From Vibrio mexicanus (lineage in GTDB: Bacteria > Pseudomonadota > Gammaproteobacteria > Enterobacterales > Vibrionaceae): 64,000 nucleotides of DNA. Position numbers and translations under genes: made by a program. Positions within the stretch are counted from its first letter, which is position 1. The number at the start of each line of letters is the position of its first letter. Positions 28,848-39,368 of this stretch are shown one piece after another. A model generated the notes under the pieces. That model saw only the letters and a list, made by a program, of their open reading frames with translations, was not told where the DNA came from and searched no databases. Location: positions 88,549 through 152,548 of the forward strand of contig NZ_JYJP01000143.1 of NCBI RefSeq assembly GCF_001012815.1. Direction: 5' to 3'.

Positions 28848-30471
28848 TAGTGACTATGCTCCAGTGAACGGTTAACAATAATTAGCGGAATTAATCCCAC
28901 TAAAACCAGTAGTACCGCAGGCATTGCGGCGAGCTCTAAATGCTCATCAGAGGCGAAGTTAAAAACATAAGTCGCCAACGTTTCAAAGTTAAATGGGCGA
29001 AGTAACAAAGCTGCATTCAGCTCTTTCATCGATTCAATGAAGACCAGTAATCCGGCGATAAGCGCACCACGGCGAATGAGTGGTAAATGCACGCGTTTGA
29101 GCATCTGATTCGAGTTACAGCCCATTGTTCTAGAGGCCATATCCAAAGAAGGCGAAATCTTACTTAGACTGCTTTCTACGCTGCCAATCGCAACGGCAGA
29201 GAAACGCACTACCATGGCAAAGATGAGCGCAAACATAGAGCCTGAGAAGATAAGCCCCGGACGCTCCCAGTCCATAGAACGAGCGATGTCGTTTACGAAG
29301 TGATCCATAAACACAACCGGAACCATCACACCGATTGCCAATACTGTACCCGGAACCGCATACCCCATTGACGAAAGGCGCATGAATGCCAAGCTAGATT
29401 TGTTCGATTTAACGCGATTGTTAAAGTTGACAATAACAGCGATAAATACAGCAATAACCGCGGCAGTTAGAGAGACTTGCAAACTGTTTACCGCGTACTG
29501 ACGAAACTCTTCTGTCCAACTTTGTGCGAAATATTGATAAGCATAGATGCACAGCTGAAGCAAAGGGAAGATAAACGCGATTGAGATAAGCCCCCAACAC
29601 CAAGTAAGAGCCGCCCACTTTTTCCAACCCGTGAGCTCATATTTGAAGTCTTCACGGCTACTAAACTGGCTCTGAAATAACTTTTGCTTGCGGCGACTGT
29701 AGCGCTCAGCACTCAGCAAAACCAAAACAACCACCAGCATCATCGCCGAGATCTTGGCAGCTGCCGTTAAGCTATGGTAACCGAGCCAAGTGTCGTACAC
29801 CGCTGTGGTTAAAGTGCTCACTGCGAAATAGCTGACGGTGCCGAAATCGCCAATGGTTTCCATTGCAACAAGCGACAAACCAACGGCAATCGCCGGTCTG
29901 ACGAGTGGAAGCGACACACGAACAAAACTTTGCCAAGGGGTGCACTTTAGAATACGTGCAGACTGAAGCAGAGAAACGTTTTGCTCCATAAATGCAGCTC
30001 GACACAACAGATAAACGTATGGGTACATCACCAAAGAGAGTACCACCGTTGCGCCGCCTAATGTACGAATATCTGGAAACCAATACTCGCCAGGCCCCAG
30101 CCAGTCATATCACGCAGCATGATTTGTATTGGACCTGCAAAATCAAACCAATCGGTAAAGATATAACCAACGATATAGCCGGGCATTGCAAGGGGCAAGA
30201 CAAGCGCCCACTGCAAGATTCGCTCAGAAGGTAAGCGGCACATCGCCATAAGCCATGCGCTAGGGATACCGAAAACAAGAGAGAGCAGCATGACACCTGT
30301 CACAAGCGTAACGGTGTTCCATGCGTAAGTGGGCATCACCGTTGACATAAGATGCGGAAACAAGTCGTCCGTATCGCCAATGGCGGTGTAGAAGATCGCT
30401 AAGATCGGCAAAACCAGCAGCAAAGCAACGCTTAGACTACTGGTTTTCCATAAGATGTTTTTTTCTTTCAT
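28847..30471 (-). CDS. fbpB: Ferric iron ABC transporter permease FbpB, one frameshift
   Basis: Fused double permease of about 541 residues with roughly twelve membrane helices, importing Fe3+ released by FbpA. Each half carries a binding-protein-dependent transport fold; EAA-like loops are visible as SARILKCTPWQSFVRVSLPL and ASRTMGCNSNQMLKRVHLPL. The frame breaks near 30094, where GGGGCCTGG replaces an expected GGGGCCCTGG on the minus strand. The added C continues GWGPGEYWFPDIRTLGG into the second part. It lies 98 bases after fbpA. Confidence 0.9.
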
Positions 30472-30569
30472 TGCCTAACTACAACAAGGCAATATGAAAC
30501 ACAAATGCGTTTGCAAATACATCTCATATCCCTTTAAAAAAATAGGGTACAGTTATACCCTATATGCTT

Positions 30570-31586
30570 TTAAAGGTCAAATTTCACTTCATCTAGAAGG
30601 CGAATTGCAGCTGCGTGATGCTCTGCGATCTCATCTAGTGAAATAGTGTCAGCTTTGAAGTCACCCCAAGAAGCAACTAGCTCAGAACGCTCAACGCCTT
30701 CTTTAACTGGGTACTCGTAGTTCACTTCTGCGTACATGCTTTGCGCTTGGTCGCCCGCTAGGAACTCCATTAGCTTCTGAGCGTTATCACGGTTTGGAGA
30801 GTACTTAGCCATCGCCATACCAGAGATGTTTACGTGTGTACCTTCTGCATTTTGGTTAGGGAAGTTGATGTATACCGCATCAGCCCATGCTTGTTGGTTT
30901 TCATCGTTAACCATTTTGCCTAGGTAGTAGCTGTTACCTAGAGATACGTCACATAGACCTTCGTGAATCGCTTTCACTTGTGCACGGTCGTTACCTTGTG
31001 GCTTACGAGCTAGGTTCGCTTTAACGCCTTCTAGCCAAGCTTTCGCTTCAGCTTCGCCGTGGTGAGCGATGATAGAAGATACTAGAGATACGTTGTATGG
31101 GTGCTTACCAGAACGCGTACAGATTTTGCCTTTGAACTCTGGCTTAGCAAGGTCTGCGTAAGTGAAGTCGTCACCTAGCTTACCAACACGATCACGTGAA
31201 GAGTAAACTGAACGTGTACGAGTAGTTAGAGCAAACCATTCGTTCTTGTCGTCTTGGTACTGTGCAGGAATGTTTTTCTCAAGAACGTCACTCTCTACAG
31301 GCTGAACAAGACCTTTGCTTGTTAGTTCAGAAAGACGGCTAATATCAACCGTTAAAATCACGTCCGCTGGGCTGTACTCGCCCTCTTGTGCTAATGCTTC
31401 AGCTAGGCCTTTCTTAGCAAACTTAACGTTTACTTTAATGCCAGTGTCTTTCGTGAACTCGTTGAACATTGGCTCAACTAGGAAAGGTTGACGGTAAGAG
31501 TATACGTTTACTTCTTCTGCAGCAGACGCCGCGATAGGCGCCAAAGCGCTACATGCTAATGCAGAAAGAGTTAGCAATTTTTTCAT
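30570..31586 (-). CDS. fbpA: Periplasmic ferric iron-binding protein FbpA
   Basis: Iron(III)-binding component of FbpABC. The signal peptide MKKLLTLSALACSALAPIAA is followed by cleavage near ASA/AEE. Mature features of the transferrin-like bacterial family are VNVYSYRQPFL near the N-terminus and the tandem tyrosines in SLGNSYYLGKM that coordinate Fe3+. 338 residues. A Fur-box-like sequence lies directly upstream, consistent with iron repression. Confidence 0.93.
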   Translation of the reverse strand: MKKLLTLSALACSALAPIAASAAEEVNVYSYRQPFLVEPMFNEFTKDTGIKVNVKFAKKGLAEALAQEGEYSPADVILTVDISRLSELTSKGLVQPVESDVLEKNIPAQYQDDKNEWFALTTRTRSVYSSRDRVGKLGDDFTYADLAKPEFKGKICTRSGKHPYNVSLVSSIIAHHGEAEAKAWLEGVKANLARKPQGNDRAQVKAIHEGLCDVSLGNSYYLGKMVNDENQQAWADAVYINFPNQNAEGTHVNISGMAMAKYSPNRDNAQKLMEFLAGDQAQSMYAEVNYEYPVKEGVERSELVASWGDFKADTISLDEIAEHHAAAIRLLDEVKFDL

Positions 31587-31603
31587 TAGTCCAGTCCTTA
31601 TTT

Positions 31604-31622
31604 GGTAATGATAACGTTTATC
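31604..31622 (-). promoter_or_regulatory. Fur box candidate upstream of fbpA
   Basis: The plus-strand 19-mer starting GGTAATGATAACG matches the consensus GATAATGATAATCATTATC at 15 of 19 positions by my count. It lies 18 bases upstream of the fbpA start codon, suitable for blocking transcription or early elongation. Confidence 0.7.
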
Positions 31623-31671
31623 AGTTGCGTTATTATATTCATCATTATTAAGAATACAATGATCATAGACA

Positions 31672-31701
31672 AAAAAACCTGCCTATGCAGGCAGGTTTTT
31701 T
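31672..31701 (-). terminator. Terminator between amtB and the fbpA promoter
   Basis: Stem AAAAAACCTGCC / GGCAGGTTTTTT with a six-base loop. A- and T-runs on both sides allow function in both directions; it serves amtB. Confidence 0.85.
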
Positions 31702-31724
31702 AACTAATGGTTTGTAAGAAAATA

Positions 31725-32954
31725 TTACTTCACTGATACGAACTCTGGGTAAGCACCAACACCACAATCGTGCATGTCCATACCTTCTAGTTCTTCTTCT
31801 TCCGTTACGCGGATACCAATTGTTGCTTTTAGTAAGCCCCATACCACGAGGCTTGCACCAAATACCCAAGCAAAAATTACTGCTGCACCCAGAAGCTGAG
31901 CACCAAATGTTGCGTCACCATTGCTTAGAGGCACAACCATTAAACCGAAGAAACCACATACACCGTGTACCGAGATAGCACCTACTGGATCATCAATCTT
32001 AAGCTTGTCTAGACCTACGATGCTGAATACTACCAACGCACCTGATACTGCACCGATTGCTACAGAGTAAAGCGGTGATGGTGATAGAGGGTCAGCCGTG
32101 ATTGCTACAAGGCCCGCTAACGCGCCGTTAAGAATCATTGTTAGGTCTGCTTTACCCCAAGTCGTTTTACACACTAGAAGCGCTGCAATCGCACCTGCTG
32201 CTGCTGCTGCGTTAGTGTTTAGGAAAATTTGACCAACTGCCGTTGCGTTTTCAAAGTCAGACACCATTAACTGAGAACCGCCATTGAAGCCGAACCAACC
32301 GAACCAAAGGATAAACGTACCTAGCGTTGCTAGTGGCATGTTTGAACCTTGAATTGGGTAGACTTCGCCGTTCTTACCGTATTTACCTTTACGAGCACCT
32401 AGAAGTAGTACGCCTGCCAATGCCGCTGCTGCGCCTGCCATGTGAACAATACCTGAACCTGCGAAGTCACTGAAACCTGCTTCAGATAGGAAACCGCCGC
32501 CCCATGTCCAGTAGCCTTCCATTGGGTAGATAAACGCTGTCAGTACTACAGAGAAGATTAGGAAAGACCAAAGCTTCATACGTTCCGCAACCGCACCTGA
32601 TACAACAGACATTGCTGTTGCAACGAATACTACTTGGAAGAAGAAGTCAGACTCTAGAGAGTGATCTGCACCTTCACCTTGCGTACCAATAAGGGTACCG
32701 AAAGACGGTAACCAACCACCTTCACCGTTATCGACATACATGATGTTGTAACCCACGATTAGGAAGGTCGTACACGCAATTGCGTAAAGACAGATGTTCT
32801 TAGTTAGAATTTCAGTGGTGTTCTTTGAACGAACAAGACCCGCTTCTAGCATTGCGAAACCTGCCGCCATCCACATTACTAACGCACCTGAAATGAGGAA
32901 GAAAAAAGTGTCTAGTGCGTAACGTAATTCCGTTACTGTTGTTGTTAATTCCAT
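31725..32954 (-). CDS. amtB: Ammonium transporter AmtB
   Basis: Trimeric inner-membrane ammonia channel with about eleven helices over 409 residues. The pore histidines are in GSGIVHMAGAAAAL and GAISVHGVCGFFG; the outer binding Asp is in FSDFAGSG. The ATG at 32954 (MELTTTVTELRYALD) is chosen because GGAGAG lies seven bases upstream; this ribosome site lies inside the last codons of glnK, and only two bases separate glnK stop from amtB start. Activity is expected to be gated by the GlnK protein encoded upstream. Confidence 0.94.
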   Translation of the reverse strand: MELTTTVTELRYALDTFFFLISGALVMWMAAGFAMLEAGLVRSKNTTEILTKNICLYAIACTTFLIVGYNIMYVDNGEGGWLPSFGTLIGTQGEGADHSLESDFFFQVVFVATAMSVVSGAVAERMKLWSFLIFSVVLTAFIYPMEGYWTWGGGFLSEAGFSDFAGSGIVHMAGAAAALAGVLLLGARKGKYGKNGEVYPIQGSNMPLATLGTFILWFGWFGFNGGSQLMVSDFENATAVGQIFLNTNAAAAAGAIAALLVCKTTWGKADLTMILNGALAGLVAITADPLSPSPLYSVAIGAVSGALVVFSIVGLDKLKIDDPVGAISVHGVCGFFGLMVVPLSNGDATFGAQLLGAAVIFAWVFGASLVVWGLLKATIGIRVTEEEELEGMDMHDCGVGAYPEFVSVK

Positions 32955-32956
32955 GA

Positions 32957-33319
32957 TTATGCTCTCCAATCCTTCGAATTCTTATAGGCTTCAACGTCTA
33001 GCTCGCCAGTACGAATACGCACTGCTTGGCTCAAGTCGTACACGAAAATTTTACCGTCACCGATTTTTCCGGTATGCGCAGCTTTGCTCACTGCTTCCAC
33101 CACTCGGTCTACATTTTCTGCTTGAGTTGCGATTTCCAGTTTTACTTTTGGCAAGAAATCAACTTGATACTCAGCACCACGGTATAGCTCTGTGTGACCT
33201 TTTTGGCGGCCAAAACCTTTCACTTCTGATACCGTCATACCTTCGATGCCAACATCGGCTAATGCTTCACGTACATCGTCTAGTTTGAAGGGTTTGATAA
33301 TTGCGTTAATCAGTTTCAT
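32957..33319 (-). CDS. glnK: P-II signalling protein GlnK/GlnB
   Basis: Nitrogen-status sensor that binds ATP/2-oxoglutarate and blocks AmtB when nitrogen is plentiful. The T-loop has the uridylylation site Tyr51 in ELYRGAEYQVDF, and the P-II C-terminal signature reads TGKIGDGKIFVYDLSQAVRIR. The start MKLINAIIKPFK at 33319 is the family start. At 120 residues it is eight longer than the usual 112; the extra tail (ending KNSKDWRA) overlaps the amtB ribosome site. A sigma-54-type promoter lies just upstream. Confidence 0.93.
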   Translation of the reverse strand: MKLINAIIKPFKLDDVREALADVGIEGMTVSEVKGFGRQKGHTELYRGAEYQVDFLPKVKLEIATQAENVDRVVEAVSKAAHTGKIGDGKIFVYDLSQAVRIRTGELDVEAYKNSKDWRA

Positions 33320-33360
33320 TGTGTCCTCTCCCGAAGCTCTCATCCTTTTCCTTCTATAAT

Positions 33361-33376
33361 CCAAGTGCCGTGCCAA
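33361..33376 (-). promoter_or_regulatory. Sigma-54 (RpoN) promoter candidate for glnK-amtB
   Basis: On the minus strand TTGGCACG-GCAC-TTGG matches the -24/-12 consensus TGGCAC-N5-TTGC except for the last base of the -12 box. It ends 41 bases upstream of the glnK start, leaving a short leader. Nitrogen control by NtrC is the expected arrangement; no NtrC site was identified. Confidence 0.7.
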
Positions 33377-33429
33377 GTTTTTAAATTATTGATTTATATG
33401 AAGTTACTTTAACTAACCCCTCTAAAACG

Positions 33430-33463
33430 CAAAAAGGCCGCACCATGTTGGTGCGACCCTTTC
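33430..33463 (-). terminator. Terminator after yacL
   Basis: Minus-strand stem AAAGG-CGCACCA / TGGTGCG-CCTTTTT (one internal mismatch pair) followed by T residues. Confidence 0.7.
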
Positions 33464-33528
33464 CCTATAACAATGCATTAACATATTCTTTCACCAGTTC
33501 GGTGCAATATGTCGAGACGCTTAATCGA

Positions 33529-33897
33529 TTAGTAGCCTAAAAAATCTTTCCAGCGTTCAATCAGCAGCTCAAAATCATCGATACCACAGCTTGCCGTACT
33601 CTCTGAGTTATAAAAGTCGAACTCACTGCCCTCTTCCAGCTTCATTTCATGATCAAGCACGTTCTCTTGAATCGTGACTTCATCGCCTTGAATGCTCAAA
33701 CTGATTTCAGCGCCTTCCAAGCGACAATCACTTGAAAGCTTGCCTTGAGAATCGACAATTAAAGCTTCTACTTCAGCAATCTTGTCTCTGTCTTTGCCGA
33801 TCTCCTCTTGGAGCCAGCGTCCGACTATCTCATGGCCCATGCTGCATTTCACATAGTATTCACCCATCAATGTATTTCGCGTAAATTCAAACTCCAT
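33529..33897 (-). CDS. yacL: YacL family protein (UPF0231)
   Basis: Acidic 122-residue protein matching the E. coli YacL pattern: MEFEFTRNTLMGEYYVKCSMGHEIVGRW is a longer form of the family start, with SMGHE conserved, and the end has SCGIDDFELLIERWKDF. Function is unknown. The gene sits directly downstream of acnB, as in enterobacteria, but a terminator-like hairpin separates them. Confidence 0.85.
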   Translation of the reverse strand: MEFEFTRNTLMGEYYVKCSMGHEIVGRWLQEEIGKDRDKIAEVEALIVDSQGKLSSDCRLEGAEISLSIQGDEVTIQENVLDHEMKLEEGSEFDFYNSESTASCGIDDFELLIERWKDFLGY

Positions 33898-34002
33898 ATA
33901 GGCTCCTAATCACAGTGAATGCTTTTCTTTAATACTCGTCGCAACATTGCGAGGGCGGTGAGTATATAGCGCAAAGTGCTCCTCAACCAGATCTTCACGA
34001 TC

Positions 34003-34037
34003 AAAAAAGCACTTACCTTTCGATAAGTGCTTTTATA
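34003..34037 (-). terminator. Terminator after acnB
   Basis: Minus-strand stem AGCACTTA / TAAGTGCT with an eight-base loop followed by six T. Confidence 0.75.
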
Positions 34038-34061
34038 TTTTAGAGTGTAACCAATCCAAGA

Positions 34062-36650
34062 TTATGCTGGTTCTTGGAAAATCACTTCATCCGCTTTCTT
34101 AGTGTACTGATCCATCTTATGGAAGTTCAGGTAACGGTATGTATCCGCTGCCGTCGCATCAATCTTCTGAGCGTACTCTAGGTACTCTTCTTTAGTAGGA
34201 ATACGGCCAAGAATCGCACCTACTGCCGATAGTTCCGCTGATGCAAGGTAAACGTTAGCACCTGTACCCAAACGGTTCGGGAAGTTACGTGTAGAGGTCG
34301 ACATCACTGTTGCTTTGTCAGCAACACGTGCTTGGTTACCCATACATAGAGAACACCCTGGAGTCTCGATACGTACACCAGCACGACCAAAGATACCGTA
34401 ATAACCCTCTTCAGTAAGTTGGTCTTTATCCATCTTCGTTGGTGGCGCTACCCATAGGCGAGTACTTAAAGAGCCATTGAACTCTTCAAGCATCTTACCT
34501 GCAGCACGGAAGTGACCAATGTTAGTCATACATGAGCCGATGAATACTTCTTGGATCTCTGTGCCTTGAACATCAGACAGTAGGCGAGCATCGTCTGGAT
34601 CATTTGGTGCACATAGAACAGGCTCAGTAATGTCAGCAAGATCAATCTCGATAACATGCGCGTATTCTGCATCAGCATCCGCAGATAGTAGTTCTGGGTT
34701 TGCTAACCACTCTTCCATCGCCGTAATACGACGTTCAATAGTACGTACATCGCCGTAACCTTCCGCGATCATCCACTTAAGCATAGTGATGTTCGAGTTT
34801 AGGTACTCTTCGATAGACTCTTGAGACAGCTTAACGGTACAACCTGCCGCTGAACGCTCTGCTGATGCATCTGATAGCTCAAACGCTTGCTCAACAGAAA
34901 GGTGCTCAACACCTTCAATTTCTAGTACGCGACCAGAGAATTCGTTGATCTTACCTGCTTTTTCTACTGTTAGTAGACCTTGCTTGATGCCGTATAGAGG
35001 AATCGCATGTACTAGGTCACGTAGCGTGATACCCGGTTGCATTTCACCTTTAAAGCGAACCAAGATAGATTCAGGCATATCAAGAGGCATAACACCTGTT
35101 GCTGCAGCAAACGCCACAAGACCAGAACCTGCTGGGAATGAGATACCTAGAGGGAAACGAGTATGCGAGTCACCACCTGTACCTACAGTATCAGGCAGAA
35201 GCATACGGTTTAGCCATGAGTGGATAACACCATCACCAGGACGAAGTGAAACACCCGCACGGTTCATGATGAAATCAGGCAGTGTGTGGTGAGTGTTAAC
35301 GTCAACTGGTTTCGGGTAAGCCGATGTGTGACAGAATGACTGCATCACTAGGTCTGCAGAGAAGCCAAGACAAGCTAGGTCTTTCAGCTCATCACGTGTC
35401 ATTGGGCCTGTTGTATCCTGAGAGCCCACCGTTGTCATCTTAGGCTCACAGTATTGACCTGCGCGAACACCTTCAACGCCACACGCTTTACCCACCATCT
35501 TCTGAGCTAATGTATAGCCCTTATCTGAAGCGCTTGGGTCTACTGGTTTAGCAAATAGGTCTGTATCTGCTAGGCCTAGAGATTCACGAGCACGCCCAGT
35601 TAGACCACGACCGATAATCAGTGGAATACGACCACCAGCGCGCACTTCGTCAAGAAGCACATCGCTTAGCTCAAAGTTAGAGATCACGTCGCCATCTTTA
35701 CGCACAACGCCTTCATATGGGTAAATTTCAATCACGTCGCCCATGTTCATCTGTTGAACATCTAGCTCGATCGGTAGTGCGCCTGAATCTTCCATTGTGT
35801 TGTAGAAAATTGGAGCAATTTTACCACCCAGACAAACACCGCCTGTGCGCTTGTTTGGTACAAATGGGATGTCTTCACCCATAAACCAAAGTACTGAGTT
35901 AGTTGCTGATTTACGAGACGAACCTGTACCCACAACATCACCCACATAGGCAAGCTGGATACCGTCTTTTTGCAGCTCTTCGATTTGTTTGATAGGGCCA
36001 ACAGTACCTGGCTCATCTGGGTTGATCCCTTCGCGTTCCATTTTCAGCATTGCTTTTGCGTGAACTGGAATATCTGGACGTGACCATGCATCAGGTGCTG
36101 GAGATAAGTCATCGGTGTTTGTTTCACCAGTAACTTTGAATACTTTTACAGTGATCTTTTCAGCCACTTTCTCTTTCGATGTAAACCACTCAGCGTCAGC
36201 CCACGATTGCAGAACTTGCTTAGCCGCTTCATTGCCTGCTTTCGCTTTTTCTTCTACATCGTAGAACGCATCAAACATCAGTAGAGTGTGAGACAGTGCT
36301 TTTACAGCGATTGGCGCTAGTGCATCATCGTCTAGAAGTGCAATCAGTGATTCAATGTTGTAACCACCTTGCATTGTGCCCAGTAGCTCTGCCGCTTTCT
36401 CACGGCTCACTAGTGGAGAAGTCACTTCGCCTTTAGTAATAGCAGTTAAGAATCCAGCTTTTACATAAGCCGCTTCATCTACACCTGGTGGGATTCGGTT
36501 TTCTAGAAGATCAAGAATGAACTCTTCTTCACCTTGAGGTGGGTTCTTTAATAACTCAACAAGTCCAGCGACCTGTTCTGCGTCTAAAGGTTTAGGGACA
36601 ACTCCCTCTGCAGCACGCTCTTCGACGTGTTTACGGTAGGCTTCAAGCAC
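34062..36650 (-). CDS. acnB: Aconitate hydratase B
   Basis: TCA-cycle enzyme interconverting citrate and isocitrate; AcnB proteins also bind mRNA when the cluster is lost. The order is HEAT-like N-terminal domain, swivel domain (GDVVGTGSSRKSATNSV), then the cluster domains with one ligand in VFIGSCMTNIGH and two in ETPGCSLCMGNQ. 862 residues, close to the E. coli 865. The start is GTG (LEAYRKHVEERA follows), supported by GAGAGGA eight bases upstream. Confidence 0.95.
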   Translation of the reverse strand: MLEAYRKHVEERAAEGVVPKPLDAEQVAGLVELLKNPPQGEEEFILDLLENRIPPGVDEAAYVKAGFLTAITKGEVTSPLVSREKAAELLGTMQGGYNIESLIALLDDDALAPIAVKALSHTLLMFDAFYDVEEKAKAGNEAAKQVLQSWADAEWFTSKEKVAEKITVKVFKVTGETNTDDLSPAPDAWSRPDIPVHAKAMLKMEREGINPDEPGTVGPIKQIEELQKDGIQLAYVGDVVGTGSSRKSATNSVLWFMGEDIPFVPNKRTGGVCLGGKIAPIFYNTMEDSGALPIELDVQQMNMGDVIEIYPYEGVVRKDGDVISNFELSDVLLDEVRAGGRIPLIIGRGLTGRARESLGLADTDLFAKPVDPSASDKGYTLAQKMVGKACGVEGVRAGQYCEPKMTTVGSQDTTGPMTRDELKDLACLGFSADLVMQSFCHTSAYPKPVDVNTHHTLPDFIMNRAGVSLRPGDGVIHSWLNRMLLPDTVGTGGDSHTRFPLGISFPAGSGLVAFAAATGVMPLDMPESILVRFKGEMQPGITLRDLVHAIPLYGIKQGLLTVEKAGKINEFSGRVLEIEGVEHLSVEQAFELSDASAERSAAGCTVKLSQESIEEYLNSNITMLKWMIAEGYGDVRTIERRITAMEEWLANPELLSADADAEYAHVIEIDLADITEPVLCAPNDPDDARLLSDVQGTEIQEVFIGSCMTNIGHFRAAGKMLEEFNGSLSTRLWVAPPTKMDKDQLTEEGYYGIFGRAGVRIETPGCSLCMGNQARVADKATVMSTSTRNFPNRLGTGANVYLASAELSAVGAILGRIPTKEEYLEYAQKIDATAADTYRYLNFHKMDQYTKKADEVIFQEPA

Positions 36651-36917
36651 GACTTTTTCCTCTCATTGCGGTTCCTCCCTCTTATTGCTATTTATTCAAA
36701 GAATAAGGGAGTGAACATCCTTGGAAACTTGGCTCTCCATTGCCAGACAAGTCATTCAATTGTATTGATGAGCAGCGCCAGAGAGGCCAAACTGTGGGAC
36801 GTAAGATAGCAAATTTAACCTAAAATTAAAATCTGATCATTTTGACCAACATAGCAACTTAAGACGAAAGTTGCATGATTTTCATAAATTAATCCGATGA
36901 ATTTAGGCCAATATTCA

Positions 36918-39213
36918 CTACTTAAATGTCGTCCCAATGATTAAATAAACGGAATCGAATTGCTCTTCAGTAAAACCATATCCGAACATGACGGGACCGA
37001 TTGGCGAGTTGATTCCGGCAAACACACTCGCGGCTTGATACAGAGGCGCATCTTGGAAATTGATATCCGGATCAGACCAGACGCCACCATATTCTATAGA
37101 GCTACCAATGTAGAGCGGAGAGCTAAACAACCCGAAATCATTATCGAACCAACGGTAACGGTAAACCAGACTTGTAAACGCCAAGTTCTGACCGATTAGG
37201 CTATTTCTTGGGATACCAGACAGGTTCAAAAAGCCGCCGATCGTCTTTGGATCTATTGGCAGTGTCGCTTTTTCGTTTTGAACTATGCCCAAGTCCATAT
37301 TCGCGACTAAAGTATGACGCTCATAAGTGTAAGCACCGATGAACTTGGCGCTCACTTCTGTCACATTATCCGTCGACTGGCTCGGTAGGCCCCAAGGCAA
37401 GAGGTATTGGTTTCAGACTTGTCTCTCGAAAGCAGATACTCAGCATCAAAGTACATACCCGAGCGCGGCAAGCTGAAGTCATCAAGAGTGTCGTAACGAT
37501 AATTGACAAAGCCCCCTCTCGAGTAAAGTCAATGTCACCACAAGCTGGCAAAGTAGAGAGCTCTGCATAGCCTTTGGTGTACCTCAGACCGGCTCTAAAT
37601 TGACGCCAGAGCTTTTCTTGATAGCCAACCGCCCACTCACCTTCCCATTGTCGATAAGTCACAGGCAAAGTGTTTTTGGTATCTTCCAAACTAGGTGAGA
37701 AAAAACCATCAGAGCCAATAGGCGCGTAACGTTTGTCATTACTATAGCCAAAACCAACGGTGGTAAAGAGCTTCTGAGTAGACATTAGCGGAGTGTAAAA
37801 TTCGGTCTCAATCAGCTTATCAGTGCCCATTTCGAGGTTAGTTCTAAATTCTGCGCCATCCAAACCAATATCGGTGAAATTTAGTGAAAGACCCAATGAA
37901 TACTGGCTTTCTGTTGCAAAGTCGTCCTCAAGGAAGAAACGCATGTTAGCGTAGTTTGGCCCCCACGATTTTTCGTTCACACTAACAACTAACTTATCTT
38001 TGTCATCTTCACGTTCATAGCGATAGGTGATGAGCTCGAAATGGTCGAGAGCATAAAGATCTTGAATGCTTTGCTCTATCTCTTCTGCTTCGTACGCTTG
38101 ACCAGGCTTGAGCGCCAAGCGGTTACGCAGCAATCTTTCACTGTAGTGCGTGTTGTTTTCAATGACGATCTCGTCGACCAAGATCTCATCGCCATATTCA
38201 AGCTTCTTACGGGCCGCCTGTTTTGCATCAATATAATCTTGATAATCGGCTGTCGAGAGAGTGAGTGCCGACAGCTTATCTTCAACCGAACGGACGACCG
38301 AGTACCCCTGCTTAAACGCATCGGGCATCTTGTCGAACTCAGTGGTTTCCATCTCTCCCACTTCAGGTCTTAAGAAAAAGTCCTGTTCGCCCAGTGTTGA
38401 TGCTTGCTGGTTGGTACTTCTTCGAACCAAATAGTTAGATAATTGATCGGCCACAGAGAATATGGTGGTAAACTCGTCTTCGCTTTTGTAATCGGTACTG
38501 ATATCAACGGCGATAACGATATCCGCCCCCATGGCACGAGCCACATCGACTGGCATATTGTTGGTCACGCCACCATCGACAAGCTGCTTGTCACCAATCG
38601 TGTAAGGCGGTAGCGCACCGGGTACAGACATGCTGGCCATCATGGCATCCAACAAGTAGCCCTCAGAAATAATGACAGGCTCAAGCTCTATAATATCGGT
38701 CGCAACCGAACGGTAAGGGATAGCAAGCTCATCAAAGGATTCAAATGGCGGCAGGTTTCCGGTGGTTTCACGCAGAATACGCAACATACCCTGCCCCTTA
38801 ACCACACCACGAGGCAGTTGGATTTCGCTTAAGCTAAACCCAATATTGGGATTGATCTGGTAGCGATCTTCGTACTCTTTATCTCGCACACGGCGCTGGC
38901 TGCGATCGACTCGATCGCGATAACCACTTGACCAATCAACGCTGTAGATAAAGCTTTCAATTTCGGCCGCACTCATGCCCGTAGCGTAAAGGCCCCCAAT
39001 GTAGGCGCCCATACTGGTACCGGTAATGATATCCACCGGAATACGCATCTCTTCCAGTGCCTGCAAGACGCCAATGTGCGCTGCCCCCTTAGCACCGCCA
39101 CCAGCCAATACCACCGCAACGGTTGGCCTATCCTGATTGGCCACATTAATAGACGTATCTGCAAAGCTAGCACTACTCACTAGCGATGCAGCTACCCACA
39201 TCATTTTTGTCAT
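36918..39213 (-). CDS. Patatin-like phospholipase with outer-membrane barrel, two frameshifts
   Basis: PlpD/type Vd-like protein: signal peptide (MTKMMWVAASLVSSASFADT), patatin lipase domain with oxyanion loop AGGGAKGAAHIG, nucleophile GTSMG and the Asp of DGGVTNNMP. A POTRA-like segment follows (VDEIVIENNTHYSERLLRNRLAL), then a C-terminal 16-strand-type barrel ending in VYLIIGTTFK with terminal Phe-Lys. The frame breaks twice, near 37514 (five G in place of six, minus strand) and near 37400; adding one base at each gives about 765 residues. The start is uncertain; the ATG at 39213 gives the best signal peptide, while TTG at 39261 is weak. The surface lipase role is family knowledge. Confidence 0.82.
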
Positions 39214-39368
39214 TGTTCGCACGAAACCAGCACCTAGATAAAGGAACGAAGTGTATTTCAATTAAATGGTGTGTTGCCTTTAGCAGTTAAACTTAAGTCA
39301 ACACACCCTCAATATCATAGTCAGAGATACCCATAAAAAGAAGCACTTAATTTGCTAAACGGTGCGCT

